The position numbers and the translations under genes are program-made. From Labia minor (lineage: Eukaryota > Arthropoda > Insecta > Dermaptera > Spongiphoridae): DNA of 64,000 nt. This document shows, in pieces, positions 14,061 through 25,679 of this stretch; positions within the stretch are counted from its first letter, which is position 1, and each line of letters begins with the position of its first letter. Location: NCBI GenBank assembly GCA_963082975.1, contig OY720344.1, positions 14,495,580-14,559,579 on the forward strand. The letters are read 5' to 3'. The notes beneath the pieces were generated by a model. It ran no database searches and was not told where the DNA came from. It was given only the letters and a program-made list of their open reading frames with translations.

Positions 14061-14492
14061 ACTATCTCGCCAGAAAATTTTCGATATGTTGAGATTTTGA
14101 TGTTTTTATACGTTTTGAAGGTTCCTGAATCATTTTTACTAAGGTTGAGAAAAATGTCTGTGTGTGTGTATGTGTGTGTGTATGTATGTATGTAACCAAG
14201 ATTACGCGTTTGAGCTAGAATGATGAAATTTGGTACATGGGCATTATTCAAAATTCATAGTTTTCTATCAACTTTTGAGAAATGTAGCTCAACCGGAAGA
14301 GGGTCATTACCTACAACGTTTTGATTTTTTTTCTTCTGAAGTGACCGTAAAAATAAAGATATATGTTTGATAATTTTTCACATGATTAAAAATTGTATAA
14401 AACTGCTATAAATAGAATTTCAGCTTGATTGAATCACTGAAAGTACCAGAATTAATGAAAATCTCACGCGCCAACACGTGACGTGTATTATC
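14061..14492 (+). mobile_element. HINE family A copy 1, 3'-truncated
   Basis: The 5' end ACTATCTCGCCAG is followed by the conserved interior (AGATTTTGATGTTTTTATAC, a TG/TATG repeat, TGATGAAATTTGGTACATGG, GAGGGTCATTACCTACAACG). It stops after CACGCGCCAACACGTGACGTG, without the 3' subterminal repeat and hairpin. Family A is defined by ACTATCTC at the 5' end, GAGATAGT near the 3' end, and a terminal TGGAG-ACA-CTCCA hairpin. Confidence 0.8.
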
Positions 14493-14790
14493 AATGACTT
14501 TTTAAAAAAGATAAAACAAATTGATTGTCTTTTTTTTCAAACTCATTTTAATTTAAAATAAATCTATAAGAAATATAAAATTTAATTTCCACTCTCTTAA
14601 TGTCCGGATTATTTTTAGATGCAATAATCTTACTTATCAAGAACAATTTTCGTTTTTTTTTATGTTGTTTTTAAAAAAGAAAATAATTAATTTTTTAAGT
14701 TGATTTAAAAGAAAAAGAAAGAATATGGTGTATCGTGAATCATCATCATCATCATCATCCCAGGAAAATTTAAAGAGATGAACAACTTAC

Positions 14791-15548
14791 CAGTCAAGTC
14801 AAGATGTTGAAGATTGGAACAGCGGGCAGCAAGTTCGAAGATGGCTGGATTGGAGACCGCGTGACAGCCATGCAATTGTAGGTGAGTAAGCTCAGGGCAA
14901 CGTCGAGCCAAAAGGGTGAGCCCTTTATCGGAGAGCTTGGCACCCTCGGTGAGAAGAACTTTTTCGACACTTGGACATGCGCCGGTACGGCCCTGACCGC
15001 ACAGTCGACGAAGAACTGCACGCACGGCACGATCCCCGCAGATGCCCTCGCCAGCGAGGCGCACCACCCTCCAAAGTTGAGGCTCCCATGCCAACGATTC
15101 CCACCTTCGACAGACACGGGAACACGCGCACAATTCGGCAGAGTCGAGCCACGAGAATATTCGTAACACAATGGTGTCAGGCAACCGTTCAAACGGTGAC
15201 GGCTTGCCATGCGGCCGCTTGCCCTTTAAAGGCCCTGCCGGCAGTGCCGACGCAGCCCCGGGGCCCGCCAGCTCTGGCCAACAAGGCCCGGGGGTGGGCG
15301 GTCCGGGACTAGGCGAGACCAGTGTATGGTACCCCTGGTCCAACGAGGGAGACGTCCTTCCGGATAACTTGTGGAACGCGCTGTCAGCGAACGACGGGGC
15401 GCCCACCAGCAGGTGGTCCAGGGATGTCGGATGTTCCAGGAACGGCTTGGGACTAGCGCGGTACGCGGTCACCACCGAATCGGCGGTGCCGCGGAGCGGG
15501 TAGCACTGCGCGTCGAGCTTGCAGGGCGACGCTCGTGGTGCTGGGAAT
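14791..15548 (-). CDS. Fbxl7: FBXL7-like F-box/LRR protein, internal exon
   Basis: Internal exon of a host gene for an F-box/leucine-rich-repeat protein. Such proteins bind SKP1 through the F-box and present substrates to the SCF (SKP1-cullin-F-box) ubiquitin ligase. The open frame gives 252 whole codons. First comes a low-complexity Ser/Pro/Gly stretch. The F-box follows at about 15193-15071, with FERLPD, then IFSWL, then CSRVCRRWESLAWEPQLW. After it comes VRLAGEG and LRR units with LSDKGLTLLARRCPELTHL and CSNLQHLDLTG. This order and wording match vertebrate FBXL7 (RLPD, ARVCRRWYNLAWDPRLW, CPNLEHLDVSGC). On the minus strand the exon follows a TGTTTAG acceptor and ends at a perfect GTAAGT donor inside the last LRR codon. 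It is strikingly GC-rich in an AT-rich region. The C-terminal LRRs are not visible downstream to position 1. The family is clear; strict orthology to FBXL7 is inferred. Confidence 0.93.
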
Positions 15549-15720
15549 CTAAACACCAACAACAAACAACAACAACAAAACAAACAATCAATCAACATAT
15601 ACACAACCTGATTCTTTATTTCAGATTCAATCCTACCAATTATTACCAGAATGTCAGGATGACTATTTTTTCTTTGTTTGAATGATTAAACAAAAATGCA
15701 CAAGAAATATATTTAAAGGT

Positions 15721-16193
15721 AATAGTCGACTGGACTTGTCACCTTTAGGATTTTGATGAACCTTTGCCAGTTGATTCCTTGATTAATAGTAAAAAACTTT
15801 TTCCTTAGGCAAATATGGGGTAAACTTCTAGTTTTTGAGTTAAAAAGGATTAATGTTTGGCAGATTAGCTGGTTATGAACGTCAAAATGTGCAGCCATTA
15901 TGTAATGTTTTATTGTCTAATTCATTAATTATTTACTTATTCACTAATTATCGGTTCGGTTTGGATATAGGGAAATTATTTAATAAATTCATTTTTTAAT
16001 TTTTCTAAAAAAAACACACCAGAAATTAGTGGCGCTCTCTGGTGGTCAAACGGGTAAACATGGTAGAATAGAACATCAATGGATTTATATCCAAACTTTA
16101 ACTTTTATCTCAAAAACTAGAAGTTAATAATAATTGCCTAACGAAAAAGTGTTTCATCAAAATTCTAAAGGTGACAAGTCTCATCGACTAAAG
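15721..16193. mobile_element. long-palindrome (fold-back) element, copy 1
   Basis: Left arm TAGTCGACTGGACTTGTCAC and right-arm complement TAGTCGATGAGACTTGTCAC. Pairing continues inward through CTTCTAGTTTTTGAG and the GGTTCGGTTTGGATATAGG centre. An internal block (GTGCAGCCATTA, then GCGCTCTCTGGTGGTCAAA) is shared with the copies near 44.1 and 60.4 kb. It lies 173 bp upstream of the F-box exon in the intron. Noncoding. Confidence 0.8.
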
Positions 16194-17663
16194 GAAAATA
16201 TATATCGGAAAATTATATTTGAGAAATGTTCAATTAGGATAACACAAAAAGTAAGAAAGACAAAAAAGTTTAGAAAAGAAAGTTATTAAAAAAAATAATT
16301 CTATTGTTATATATTATTACACCTTTTTATTATAGTATAGTTATAAAATATAATTGAAGAAGAAATATAGAGAGCAAAGAAAAGACGGGGAGTAAAACAA
16401 AAACAAAAATTTTAATCGCTAGAATACTTAAAATAATAAATAATTAACTTTTATAAAAACAAATATAATAACTTTAATTTTTAATTAACAATTATTTAAT
16501 TTTTTTTTTAATTGAAAAAAAAAAATAAAATCAATATAAATATTTCAATGATAAGTATTTTTTTCATTTTTAAAATAAAAAATAACATCTGAGATAAAAA
16601 TAAAGGGCCAGTAACTATACAATGGTTATCTAATAAAGACTATTAAAAAAAAAACTATTAAAGAATTTATAGTATTTTAGAATTAGTAAAAGAAATCCCA
16701 TTTTTAAATTTGATATAATCAATCGAACACAAAATCACGGTCATCACTTTTTTTTTTATTTTATTTTATTTTGATGTATAAGATTGTGGAACGCCGATAT
16801 CTGAAAGCATTTTTTTTTCCCCTAAGTAAACCAGTTTTAATTTATTTCAAGAATAAAATTATTTCTAGATGAAAAGAAAAACCTATTTACGAAAATAGAA
16901 AGCTATTTCTTTTTTTTCCTATTTTTTTTTTTTATTTTTGTTTAGGTAGTTTTTTTCTTCACCATTTTCTGAATAGAAATGAAACTCCACTGAAGACCTT
17001 GATCTCTGTGCCCGAATATCTCCATCGTATCTTCTTTCGGGGATAAATTAGGATTCATTTCATAAGACTACAATTGAATCAAAATAATGACTCGCAAGTA
17101 GATTTATTCTTGTTAAAAGAATTTTGACTTGATATATAATTTAGTAAATATATGTTAGTAGATAACTAAGATTTATTTCCCATTAGAGTTTGATCTAAAT
17201 ACTTTATTAACGTGGCACTTATTCCATGTGATCAAATATCCAAAAAGATAAAGTACAATAGATGAAAGGTAACTGCGTTTTGAAAGAGAACTGCCGCCGC
17301 AATCGTGTCGGGTGGGGTGATGCAAAACTTCATTGACAATAAAACGTGGGCGAAAATCCGTTCTCTGAAGAGTGCAACATAAATAAGATCCCTTTTTACT
17401 ATTACTTTTTTTTTGTATGGAAATTTCACTTTTCAAATGTCAAAAATATTACTTTATTATTATTCCTTTATTTTAATTCAATTATAATTAATGATTCTCT
17501 GTCAATATAGCATAAATATCAATTGTTTCATTCATTATAAAAATTGAATATAAAAGTAACAGATATATGTTTATTATTATAAAGTAATTTTATAGTAAAA
17601 GTTTAATAAAATTTAAAACTAATAAATATTACTAGTTAAAATTACAGTACAATTGCTATATAA

Positions 17664-18008
17664 CAGTGATCGCGAAACCTATTTGACCTACCACCCCAAA
17701 TATTACTCATCGCCACCCGGAAATTTGTTTTCTTTTTAATAAATTTTAATAGTAATTAAACAGAATGATATATTTATTTACATTTCCAAGTACCTTTTTT
17801 GTAAAATATAGTAAAGAAAGATGTAAATTTGAAACATGAATGTTTGAAATTATGAAACTATTGTATTTATTGAACTCAAAATAGAAAGGTAATGCAATTT
17901 TTTACAAAAGCACTGATGGCCATAATCGACCTTACCTCCCCCCTCCCCCCATCTAGATCGCTTCAGCACCCACCTAGGGGGCTTTAGCGTACACTTCAGG
18001 AATCAGTG
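17664..18008. mobile_element. hAT-like nonautonomous element
   Basis: Begins CAGTGATCGCGAAACC and ends with the complement of CACTGATTCCTGAAG. The flanking 8-mers are CTATATAA and TTTTATAA (6 of 8 identical). A C-rich inner block lies near 17936-17952. An old copy; the assignment rests on the end motifs alone. Confidence 0.5.
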
Positions 18009-18313
18009 TTTTATAAATTATATGAATACATTTTCAATTTTTTCCATTTATTCATATTTATATCATATATTTAAAATTCAACCATTTTTTTCTTATAAAG
18101 AATTGTATTAATAATTTTAAAGATTAGTTCTTTATAATATTTGATAATAATATGTAGATAATTATATGCTTTTTATACTTTTCTATCTGCTTTTGGTTAG
18201 ATATGCAAAATTTTAAATAAAAAAATATAATAATAATTATTATCAAAACATTCTAAAACACTTGTCTTAAAAAAAATAAAAACAAAATTACTTTCCCAAA
18301 TATATCATATGAA

Positions 18314-18645
18314 ATTAGTAGTAGTAGTAGTAGTAATAGAGTAGTAGTACTAGTAGTAGTAATAGTAGAGTAGTAGTACTGTTAGTAGTAGAAATAGTAG
18401 AGTAGTAGTACTAGTAGTAGTAGAAATAGTAGAGTAGTAGTACTAGTAGTAGTAGTAATAGTAGAGTAGTAGTACTACTAGTAGTAGTAGTAGTAATAGA
18501 GTAGTAGTAATAGTAGAATAGTAGTACTAGTAGTAGTAGTAATAATAGAGTAGTAGTAATAGTAGAGTAGTAGTACTAGTAGTAGTAATAGTAGAGTAGT
18601 AGTAATAGTAGAGTAGTAGTAGTAATAGTAGAGTAGTAATAATAT
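18314..18645 (+). repeat. (TAG)n minisatellite with higher-order units
   Basis: About 330 bp made of TAG triplets interrupted regularly by AATAG and AGAG shifts. This gives longer units such as AGAGTAGTAGTACTAGTAGT followed by AGTAATAGT, repeated about seven to nine times with variation. Confidence 0.9.
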
Positions 18646-20590
18646 TAATAATAATTTTATTATTTTTATAGGAAATCAATGTTTTTCTATATTAATGAAT
18701 ATAAAATTTCCAAAGAGGTTACAATCATTAATTAAATTAAACTTAATCTTTATTAACTATTAACACTACTTGAATTATTTGTTAAATAATTAATAACGGA
18801 GTGATTCAGTAGATCAATTAATAATTTATGAGCGAGTGCGGCTTCTATGACAGTGCGTATCCACTCGAATCGCCATAATGGAATTAAAATCCTATTTTAT
18901 GGAAAAGACGTGATGTTTTTTGAAGGCAAACCACTTCATCAAAATTATTAGGCTTAATAAATGGATGATTGGTGGAACATTAAAAATTTATTTATAAAAA
19001 AATAAAAATAAAAAAAAAATAAAAAAATACAGTCCTCTTCAAGCTATTAAATGCGATTAAAAGCATATAATTTAAAAATCAAGGAACTATCGGTATAAAT
19101 AGTTTCTAATCGTTAAAGAATTCTGGATGTTTCATTTCGTACTGTACAAGCAAACGAATGAATGGATGAATGAATGAATGAATGCATGTTAATTGGATGT
19201 TGCAAGTGTTGAGTTCCACATGGAGAAAGCGTGGTTCAAGTGATATTTTACCGTAGATAACTATATGTCTTCAGCCAATTTATGATAATTTTTCAATTAA
19301 GATTTATAAAGAAGATAAAGCTACAAATTAGTTTGAGAAATGTGAATCTTTATAATTGAGCCAAAAAATAAAAATAATAAATAACATGAAAAAGAGTGAA
19401 AAAAAAAAGTTTCCACTTCACTTTTCGTTACTTTTTTCACTCATAATAGGATAATAATAATTTTAAAGTAATTTAATCTTGAAAATGATGTATGAAGATA
19501 TATATTTGAGGATATCCTTTTTTGTCCCAGTGTTATTATCTTATTTCAAAGACCGGCCATTAAGTGATTGGATTGTTTCTTTTCGATTCGCAATACTCAA
19601 TTCACTTGATGCACAAAAAAAAAAAACGAAAGAATTTGCCTTCTTTGCTAATCATTAGAATTTATCAATTAGATTAAAACCATATCATTTAAGAATTGAT
19701 TTAGAAAAAAATTACAATTTATAACTACATTATATATTAATCACGCAATACTACTTTTCTTCTTTTGTATATATTAATTCTTTTCATCTTTAATTTAATT
19801 ACAATAAATCAATTAATGATAAAGATACTATCATAATAAAATTGATTTAAAGTAATTAAATAAAACTTTTATTGATAATTTATATAGTTTAATAGGTTTG
19901 CAATATAAATAAACATTTTCTTTTATTTTAAATTGAAAATATTTCTAAATACAGTAAAATTAAATCTGCAGAAGGTAGAAAATAATAAAAATTCATTCAT
20001 TCATTCGTTCAAATATTAAATTTATTTAAGATTTATCAAGCTATATTTTTAAATTTATTATCAATTCATAAAATAAAATAGAACAAAGAAATAAAGATAA
20101 GGAAAGATTGATTATTAACATGGTTGCCTAACTTTAAGGTGTTACACAAATTACATAGTAATTATTTATATTTTTATTAACTCTTTTGTAGTGTTAAATT
20201 AATAGTATTAATAATAAAAATCGTTTAAAGTATTTAGATATATATTTTGTAAAATAAATTATATATTATTATAAAAAGATAATGAAATTTTTATGTGAAA
20301 AATAATAAATTTATCAAAAACTCTACACTCTCAAATAAAATTAATTATAATTATTAATATTATTTTCGGTAAAATATATTATAAAAATTATTTATTTAAA
20401 ATTTTCATAAAATTTAATTAAATCTAATTAAAGTTAAAAAAAATGAAAAACATAAATTCATTTTTTTTTAACTTCTATGGGAATAAAAATTTGATATTAT
20501 ATAATTATATAATACTTATTATATAAATAGTATAAATAGTATATCTAATATAATTTTCTTTGATCTGAAGTTTAGTTAATTGTAACGTAC

Positions 20591-20799
20591 CCCTGCCTGC
20601 AGGGGTGTTCTGCGACGAGTGGTGAGGGCGAGTTGCGCAGTGCGTAGGGTGGGTCGCGGCCAAGTTTCGCCAGGGGACACACCATCGGGCTGAGGCGACC
20701 GAGCAGCGCCGCGGCGCGGGCCGCCGGCGGGACCTCCCGCGACGGCGGCGGCGTCGCGTGCGCCATGCGCGGCGGCCCCGCGACCCCGCTTAGCCACAC
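20591..20799 (-). CDS. Fbxl7: FBXL7-like gene, upstream (N-terminal) exon
   Basis: GC-rich exon 5 kb upstream of the F-box exon, same strand. It is bounded by a pyrimidine-rich TTGCAG acceptor and a GTACGT donor. In the chosen frame it starts on a codon boundary and ends two bases into a codon. The F-box exon begins with the third base of a codon, so the two join in phase as a Gly codon. The frame reads VWLSGVAGPPRMAHATPPPS onward, rich in Pro, Ala and Arg, and ends in AEHPCRQ. No known domain is visible, as expected for the disordered N-terminus of this family. The first Met in frame is encoded at 20766-20764, in ATGG context. If it is the real start, the F-box begins near residue 177 and the 33 nt before it are 5' UTR. 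Otherwise coding sequence continues into an unseen upstream exon. Other frames are also open because of base composition, but only this one fits the splice phase. Confidence 0.8.
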
Positions 20800-20809
20800 C
20801 TGCAACACA

Positions 20810-22305
20810 TCAACAAAAACAAAACCATTAACACAGGTAATCTTACATAAACAGACATACACCACATTTCACGCATTTCTCTTAACTACCAAAGATAAAG
20901 AAGAAGAAACATTCAACAAAACATTAACCTTAGTAATTATTTATTTAAAAAAAAAAAAATAAAAAAATAAAAAATAAAAGTAAACGAAAGATTTTCCCAC
21001 ATTCAAGAACAATAATTCAAACTAAATTTACTAATAATTAACAAAAGAAGTAAATATATTAAATTCGAAACAATTAATGTAATAATTTTTATAATCATTT
21101 AAATTTTAAACTTCATTTTTAAATTTTTTTTTTAAATACATTTTCAAAAATAAATACCATTTATAAATTCCACTTTCAATAATGAAAAATGTCGATATGA
21201 TTATAAATTTATTTATTTATTTATTTATTATAAAATTATTATTATTTATATTAAAATTATACAATTTATTGACGATTTGACATATAATTAAAATTATAAT
21301 TTTTCTATAAAGGTCTAGAACAACAATAAAAAAAAATGAAAAGATTAAAAAATATAGTGCACATATTTATAGCAAATTAATAATATATATAAATAACCAC
21401 GCCTTAAATGTATAAAGGAAAGAAAACTAAATGATTTATTAATGTATAATATATGTAGATATACTTGAAAATATTTTCTTTTTCTAAAATAATTCATCAA
21501 TTTTATTATGGAAAATAGATAAGAATATAATACAAGGTCTTTGCTTTATATATATATATGATAATTTTATTTATTAGAAAAAATATCATAATTAGATATT
21601 TTATTAATATATTCTTTCATTTTTATCTTCATATACATCGACATATACATACATCAATATAATAAACTATTCATAAATTAATAATATTCCTTAGATATAT
21701 TTATTTATATATATCGTATAGTCGTAATCTATCAATCTATCTTTTATATAGTAAGAACAATAATTAAAATATCTATCTTTCTATATGACTCACAATGAAT
21801 TATTTGAAAAATAACGAATTAAGAGGATTTTAAGATTTTTTTTAATTATACTTTCTTAAATAAAGTGATTAATTAAACAGGTGTTAATAAATATGTAATG
21901 ATTCAAAAGTTTCCTTATCTCACCTTGGGAATATAATATACAAAGCTACGCTTATTCTACTAGACCTAGAATATTTAATTATAGATTATATTATCTCGAT
22001 ATTTTTATTCTATCATTTTTAGGTAAGTGAATTTGATTTTTAATTTAATATTTATTTATTTTTTTAATAATCGTATTAAATAATTAAATATTTTATAGAT
22101 ATTGAATTAAAAAATAAAATTGTATAGTACATTTATAACTTCCGTAAAAAGTATATATAAAAAAAGAAATAAAATAATAAATATAATAGTAGAAGAATTT
22201 TAATAAGATTCTGATTGCCAATATTTATGAGAGATACTAAACTATATAGTAAAAAAGTAGCAAATTTAATTTCACTCTTAAGACTATTTATAAATTTTTT
22301 ATAAA
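20810..22305. other. AT-rich sequence upstream of the N-terminal exon
   Basis: Nothing recognised apart from simple repeats. Confidence 0.5.
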
Positions 22306-22309
22306 ATAA

Positions 22310-22898
22310 GCTGGAGTGTCTCCACTCGACTATCTCGCAATTTGAATTGGATTAAATAACATATATTATATTTAAATTAAATTTAAGTAATTATAAATTA
22401 AAATTAATAAATAATATTTATTAGACCAGCGCATGTTTGGCTCTTTGTTGATGACACCATTTGCGTGATTTGCATTGTTAAAAAATTAATTCTGGTACTT
22501 TCAGCGATTCAATCAACCTGGAATTCTATATATAGCAGTTTTATACAATTTTTAATCATGTGAAAAATTATCAAACATATATCTTTATTTTTACGGTCAT
22601 TTTAGAAGAAAGAAAATCAAAACGTTGTAGGTAATGACCCTCTTCCAGTTGATCTATATTTCTCAAAAGTTGATAGAAAACTACGAATTTTGAATAATGT
22701 CCTTATACCAAATTTCATGATTCTATAGCTTAAACCCTTTTTGCGTAATCTTGTCTACATACACACATACACACACAGAGACAGACATTTTTCTCAACCT
22801 TAGTGAAAATGATTCAAGATCCTTCAAAACGTATAAAAACATCAAAATCTCGACATCAAAAATTTTCGTGATCGCAATACTATCTCTGGTGAGATAGT
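22310..22898 (-). mobile_element. HINE family A copy 2, full length
   Basis: Minus-strand copy. At 22311 it opens with the 3' hairpin (CTGGAGTGTCTCCA) and the ACTATCTCGC subterminal repeat. At 22898 it closes with the 5' end, complement ACTATCTCACCAGAGATAGT. The internal CA repeat and all conserved blocks are present. Confidence 0.88.
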
Positions 22899-23019
22899 AA
22901 AAATGTAAAATATAATTTATAAATTAATATTCTTCTTCTTTATTATCAATCATGAATTTAATTTGATAATCTTTTAATTATTTTTCAAAATATTATAGAA
23001 TTGTAATTTGTTCTTACTT

Positions 23020-23150
23020 TCCCTTTTCCACTACCTCCCCTCCCCTCCTCGCTCACTCCGTTAGACTTACACGAGCCAAGCGGCAGTCAACCTTGGCGCA
23101 GCGCAGAGCTCAGTTGATTGTCATTCACTTCAACCCTCACAACGACTAAT
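23020..23150 (-). promoter_or_regulatory. candidate promoter / 5' noncoding exon of the FBXL7-like gene
   Basis: GC-rich island in AT-rich flanks, 2.2 kb upstream of the N-terminal coding exon. On the minus strand it contains TATTTATT near 23150, then GC-rich sequence, and a strong splice donor CTCGT/GTAAGT with the intron starting at 23070. Beyond that is a polypurine tract (the plus strand reads as pyrimidines). A noncoding exon from about 23120 to 23071 spliced to 20799 is possible. The plus strand carries an initiator-like TCAGTT, so the opposite direction is also possible. Inference only. Confidence 0.25.
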
Positions 23151-23306
23151 AAATACACAAATCAATCAAATCAACATTAATTCACATTTATTATAGTAAT
23201 TATCTATTTAAACTTAATACTTCATTATCTCTAGTATATTATTATTGCCCACTGAGAAAAAAAAATTATCCCAAATTTTTAAATTTTTTTAATTTATTAA
23301 GACTTC

Positions 23307-23342
<36 letters not shown>

Positions 23343-24279
23343 CTATTAGCATTATTATTATTGAAATACTTTATCTTTAAATTTAATTAAATAGAAATTA
23401 AATAAAAATAAAATATATGATTGTGTGGGGGGATACAATATCTTTATTCATTTAATATATCACAAAATTTTATAAAATATTTTTTTTCAATATATCGATG
23501 TTAAAATTAATAAAATTAATTAATAAATTGAAACTGAATCAAAAATAAATAAATAAATAATTCGTTTATATTTGATCTAAAGAAAAATGTAACTATATTT
23601 TTAGTTTAGTTTAAAGTTTGTCTTAAAATAAATTTTTCTATATAAATCAAAAATAAAATTAAAAAAAAAGAATAATTATAATTGATAACAACGATAAAAT
23701 AAAATTTTACTTTTAATAAATTGATTATATATAATTTACTTTTTTTTTTTGTTGTAAATAGAATTTGAAAAAAAAAAAAAATATTGAATATTGCTGTAAA
23801 ATCAAAAAGAAATTAAATAACGAACGACTCGCTTTGGAAAATAATATGAATATCTAAAAAATAAATAAATAAATTATTATTACCGAGAGCATTTATAACT
23901 CATTAATATATATATTATAATAGTATCCTGAATTAGTGTTGTCGTTTTCACTTCAAAAGAACGAGTCAGCTAAATTATATAAAATTTTTCGAGTATTGAA
24001 ATGGATATTATTTTTTTTCTTCAGACTAAAAAAAATATTTTTTCAAATTATAATTAAAATAAATAAGTACTCCTAATTTTTAATGAAAGTAGAATTATGA
24101 TTTATTTATAATAATAATAATAATATAGTAATAATAAATTAAAATTAATAAAAAGAGTACATGTAGGTATCTTTAAAAAAATTAGTATGATTATATATAA
24201 ATATAATTACTAAAAAAATACATTAAAAAAATAAAAATTCTATTTCAATTATTAATTTGTAATTATTATTCAGAAATAA

Positions 24280-24545
24280 ATCCGACCGTAGAAGGAGGAA
24301 GGAGAGGTAGTGTTAAAAAAAAGGGCAACCGATTCGTTAGCGTGGGCATCAAATTTGACCTCAGCAAATTTTAATTGCTTTTGCAAAAAGCGCCAGACGT
24401 TCGACACTTCGAAACGGCTTTTATTGCTTCGCTAAAAAATATTCTTTCATCCAAAAGAAGAGAGACACGCAGTGCTTCATGATTATTTTACGCTCTTTAA
24501 AAAAAAAAATAAATAAATAAATAAAAAAGAATTTCAAAGAGGCAA
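24280..24545. other. unique GC-richer island
   Basis: Contains GGGCAACCGATTCGTTAGCG, AAAGCGCCAGACGTTCGACA and CTTCGAAACGG in AT-rich flanks. No frame or repeat match in the window. Candidate conserved noncoding sequence. Confidence 0.3.
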
Positions 24546-24819
24546 TTGTGTGTTTGTCGATGGAAAATTTAACACGTGGTTTTTATCACATTTTAATGAT
24601 TGCATTCTGGTGAATATAGCATGTTAACAGTCCTTGGTGAAATATTTCAAATACACTCCTAAATATTTTTGAACTGATGTTGCTGCCTGCCATTTGTGAA
24701 CAGTGAATCCAAAAATATCCAACTTGCTTGTCATATCAATCACCACCAAATGAAATTTTGAAATTTTTTATTTAAAAAAAAAATATTAATACAATAAGAA
24801 TAATTATTTTTAGAGATTT

Positions 24820-25066
24820 AAAGGATAACGCTTATCAAGTCGGTTATATCAATTAGGTGTGCTTTGATCAGTAGAACGGGTCCTCTCAACCTTTACCTTC
24901 ATTTTCTTGATCAGAGGCGCTACTTTTTTTCAAGTAATTTCCCAATTTTGATCCCAGATCCTGAGTAGACCTCAACCAGAGAAATTCTCATGCCAGGCCC
25001 GGGACTTGAACCCGGGACCAGGAGAATGTGAGTCACCTACGCTAACCGCTCACCCTGTAGCGCCTT
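24820..25066 (-). mobile_element. tRNA-derived SINE, copy 1
   Basis: Minus strand from 25066: GGCGCTACAGGGTGAGCGGT, TAGCGTAGG (A-box-like), then GGTCCCGGGTTCAAGTCCCG (B-box GGTTCAAGTCC). The body follows (AGTAGCGCCTCTGATCAAG, GAAGGTAAAGGTTGA, CACCTAATTGATATAACCGA). The A and B boxes of an RNA polymerase III promoter make a tRNA-derived head clear. The far 3' tail is diverged. Confidence 0.85.
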
Positions 25067-25439
25067 ACTATATCATAAATACGAGTATTCATTTATTTAA
25101 TACAATTGAAGATAATAAATAGTAAATATATAAAATGTCAAATATTCATATAAATAAATAAATATATTATATATAAGAACTCTAGACGAACCCGTTGCAA
25201 ACGGTGTTTGCAATTTAAGTTTAAACTGAATTTGTAACTAACTAACTTCATAATGTTACAGACATCACATACATACACACATACGACACATTATATTTAT
25301 AGATGAGATGAATGATGGTGTTTATAAATCCCTTTTTTTCCATTCGAATCATTTTTTATTTATTTATTTTTTTTATTTTGAAAAGACATTAAAGTGAAAA
25401 TTTTGTTTCTTGTTGTTGTAGTACTACTATATATTAATA

Positions 25440-25670
25440 AATAATTATTAGAAACGAGCTCTTATTGACATGGTAGTTGTGAAATTATCTTGTCGATGTC
25501 TGATCCACTTGACTGTCATCCAAGTTTTTGAGGCGTGCTTCGTGCCTGGTGCCTTGGGACAAAACAAGGCCATGTCACCTCACATTTAATGAACACCTCA
25601 GAAGTGGGCTCCGTGTTTACAGAAAATTAACGTGTCTCTTTAAAAGCCGCCTGCTGTCAATTAGATTTTG
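25440..25670. other. unique GC-richer island
   Basis: Contains CTTGTCGATGTCTGATCCAC, GAGGCGTGCTTCGTGCCTGG (a small inverted repeat) and CCATGTCACCTCACATTTAA. Candidate regulatory element. No coding support. Confidence 0.3.
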
Positions 25671-25679
25671 TTTATATTT

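Larger units (their letters stand above)
16200..20580. other. intron between the two coding exons
   Basis: Intron sequence of the FBXL7-like gene. It holds the hAT-like element at 17664 and the TAG minisatellite at 18314, plus a moderately GC-rich stretch at 17270-17360. Otherwise AT-rich and unassigned. Confidence 0.5.

Noticed and set aside
14157-14193. TG/TATG repeat as an independent microsatellite
   Set aside because: It is the internal tandem repeat of HINE family A copy 1.
14882-15685. Several overlapping plus-strand frames of 94-113 codons
   Set aside because: They lie opposite the FBXL7-like exon and exist because that exon is GC-rich. Their translations match nothing, while the minus-strand frame has a full F-box.
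18314-18645. CRISPR-like or satellite array
   Set aside because: Triplet-based simple repeat without spacers.
20576-20797. Alternative minus-strand frame starting MAKRGRGAAAHGARD
   Set aside because: It covers the same exon in a phase that cannot splice in frame to the F-box exon.
24950-25066. Possible tRNA gene
   Set aside because: A and B boxes are present, but there is no proper cloverleaf end and the sequence continues into a body shared with 52049-52330. It is a SINE head.
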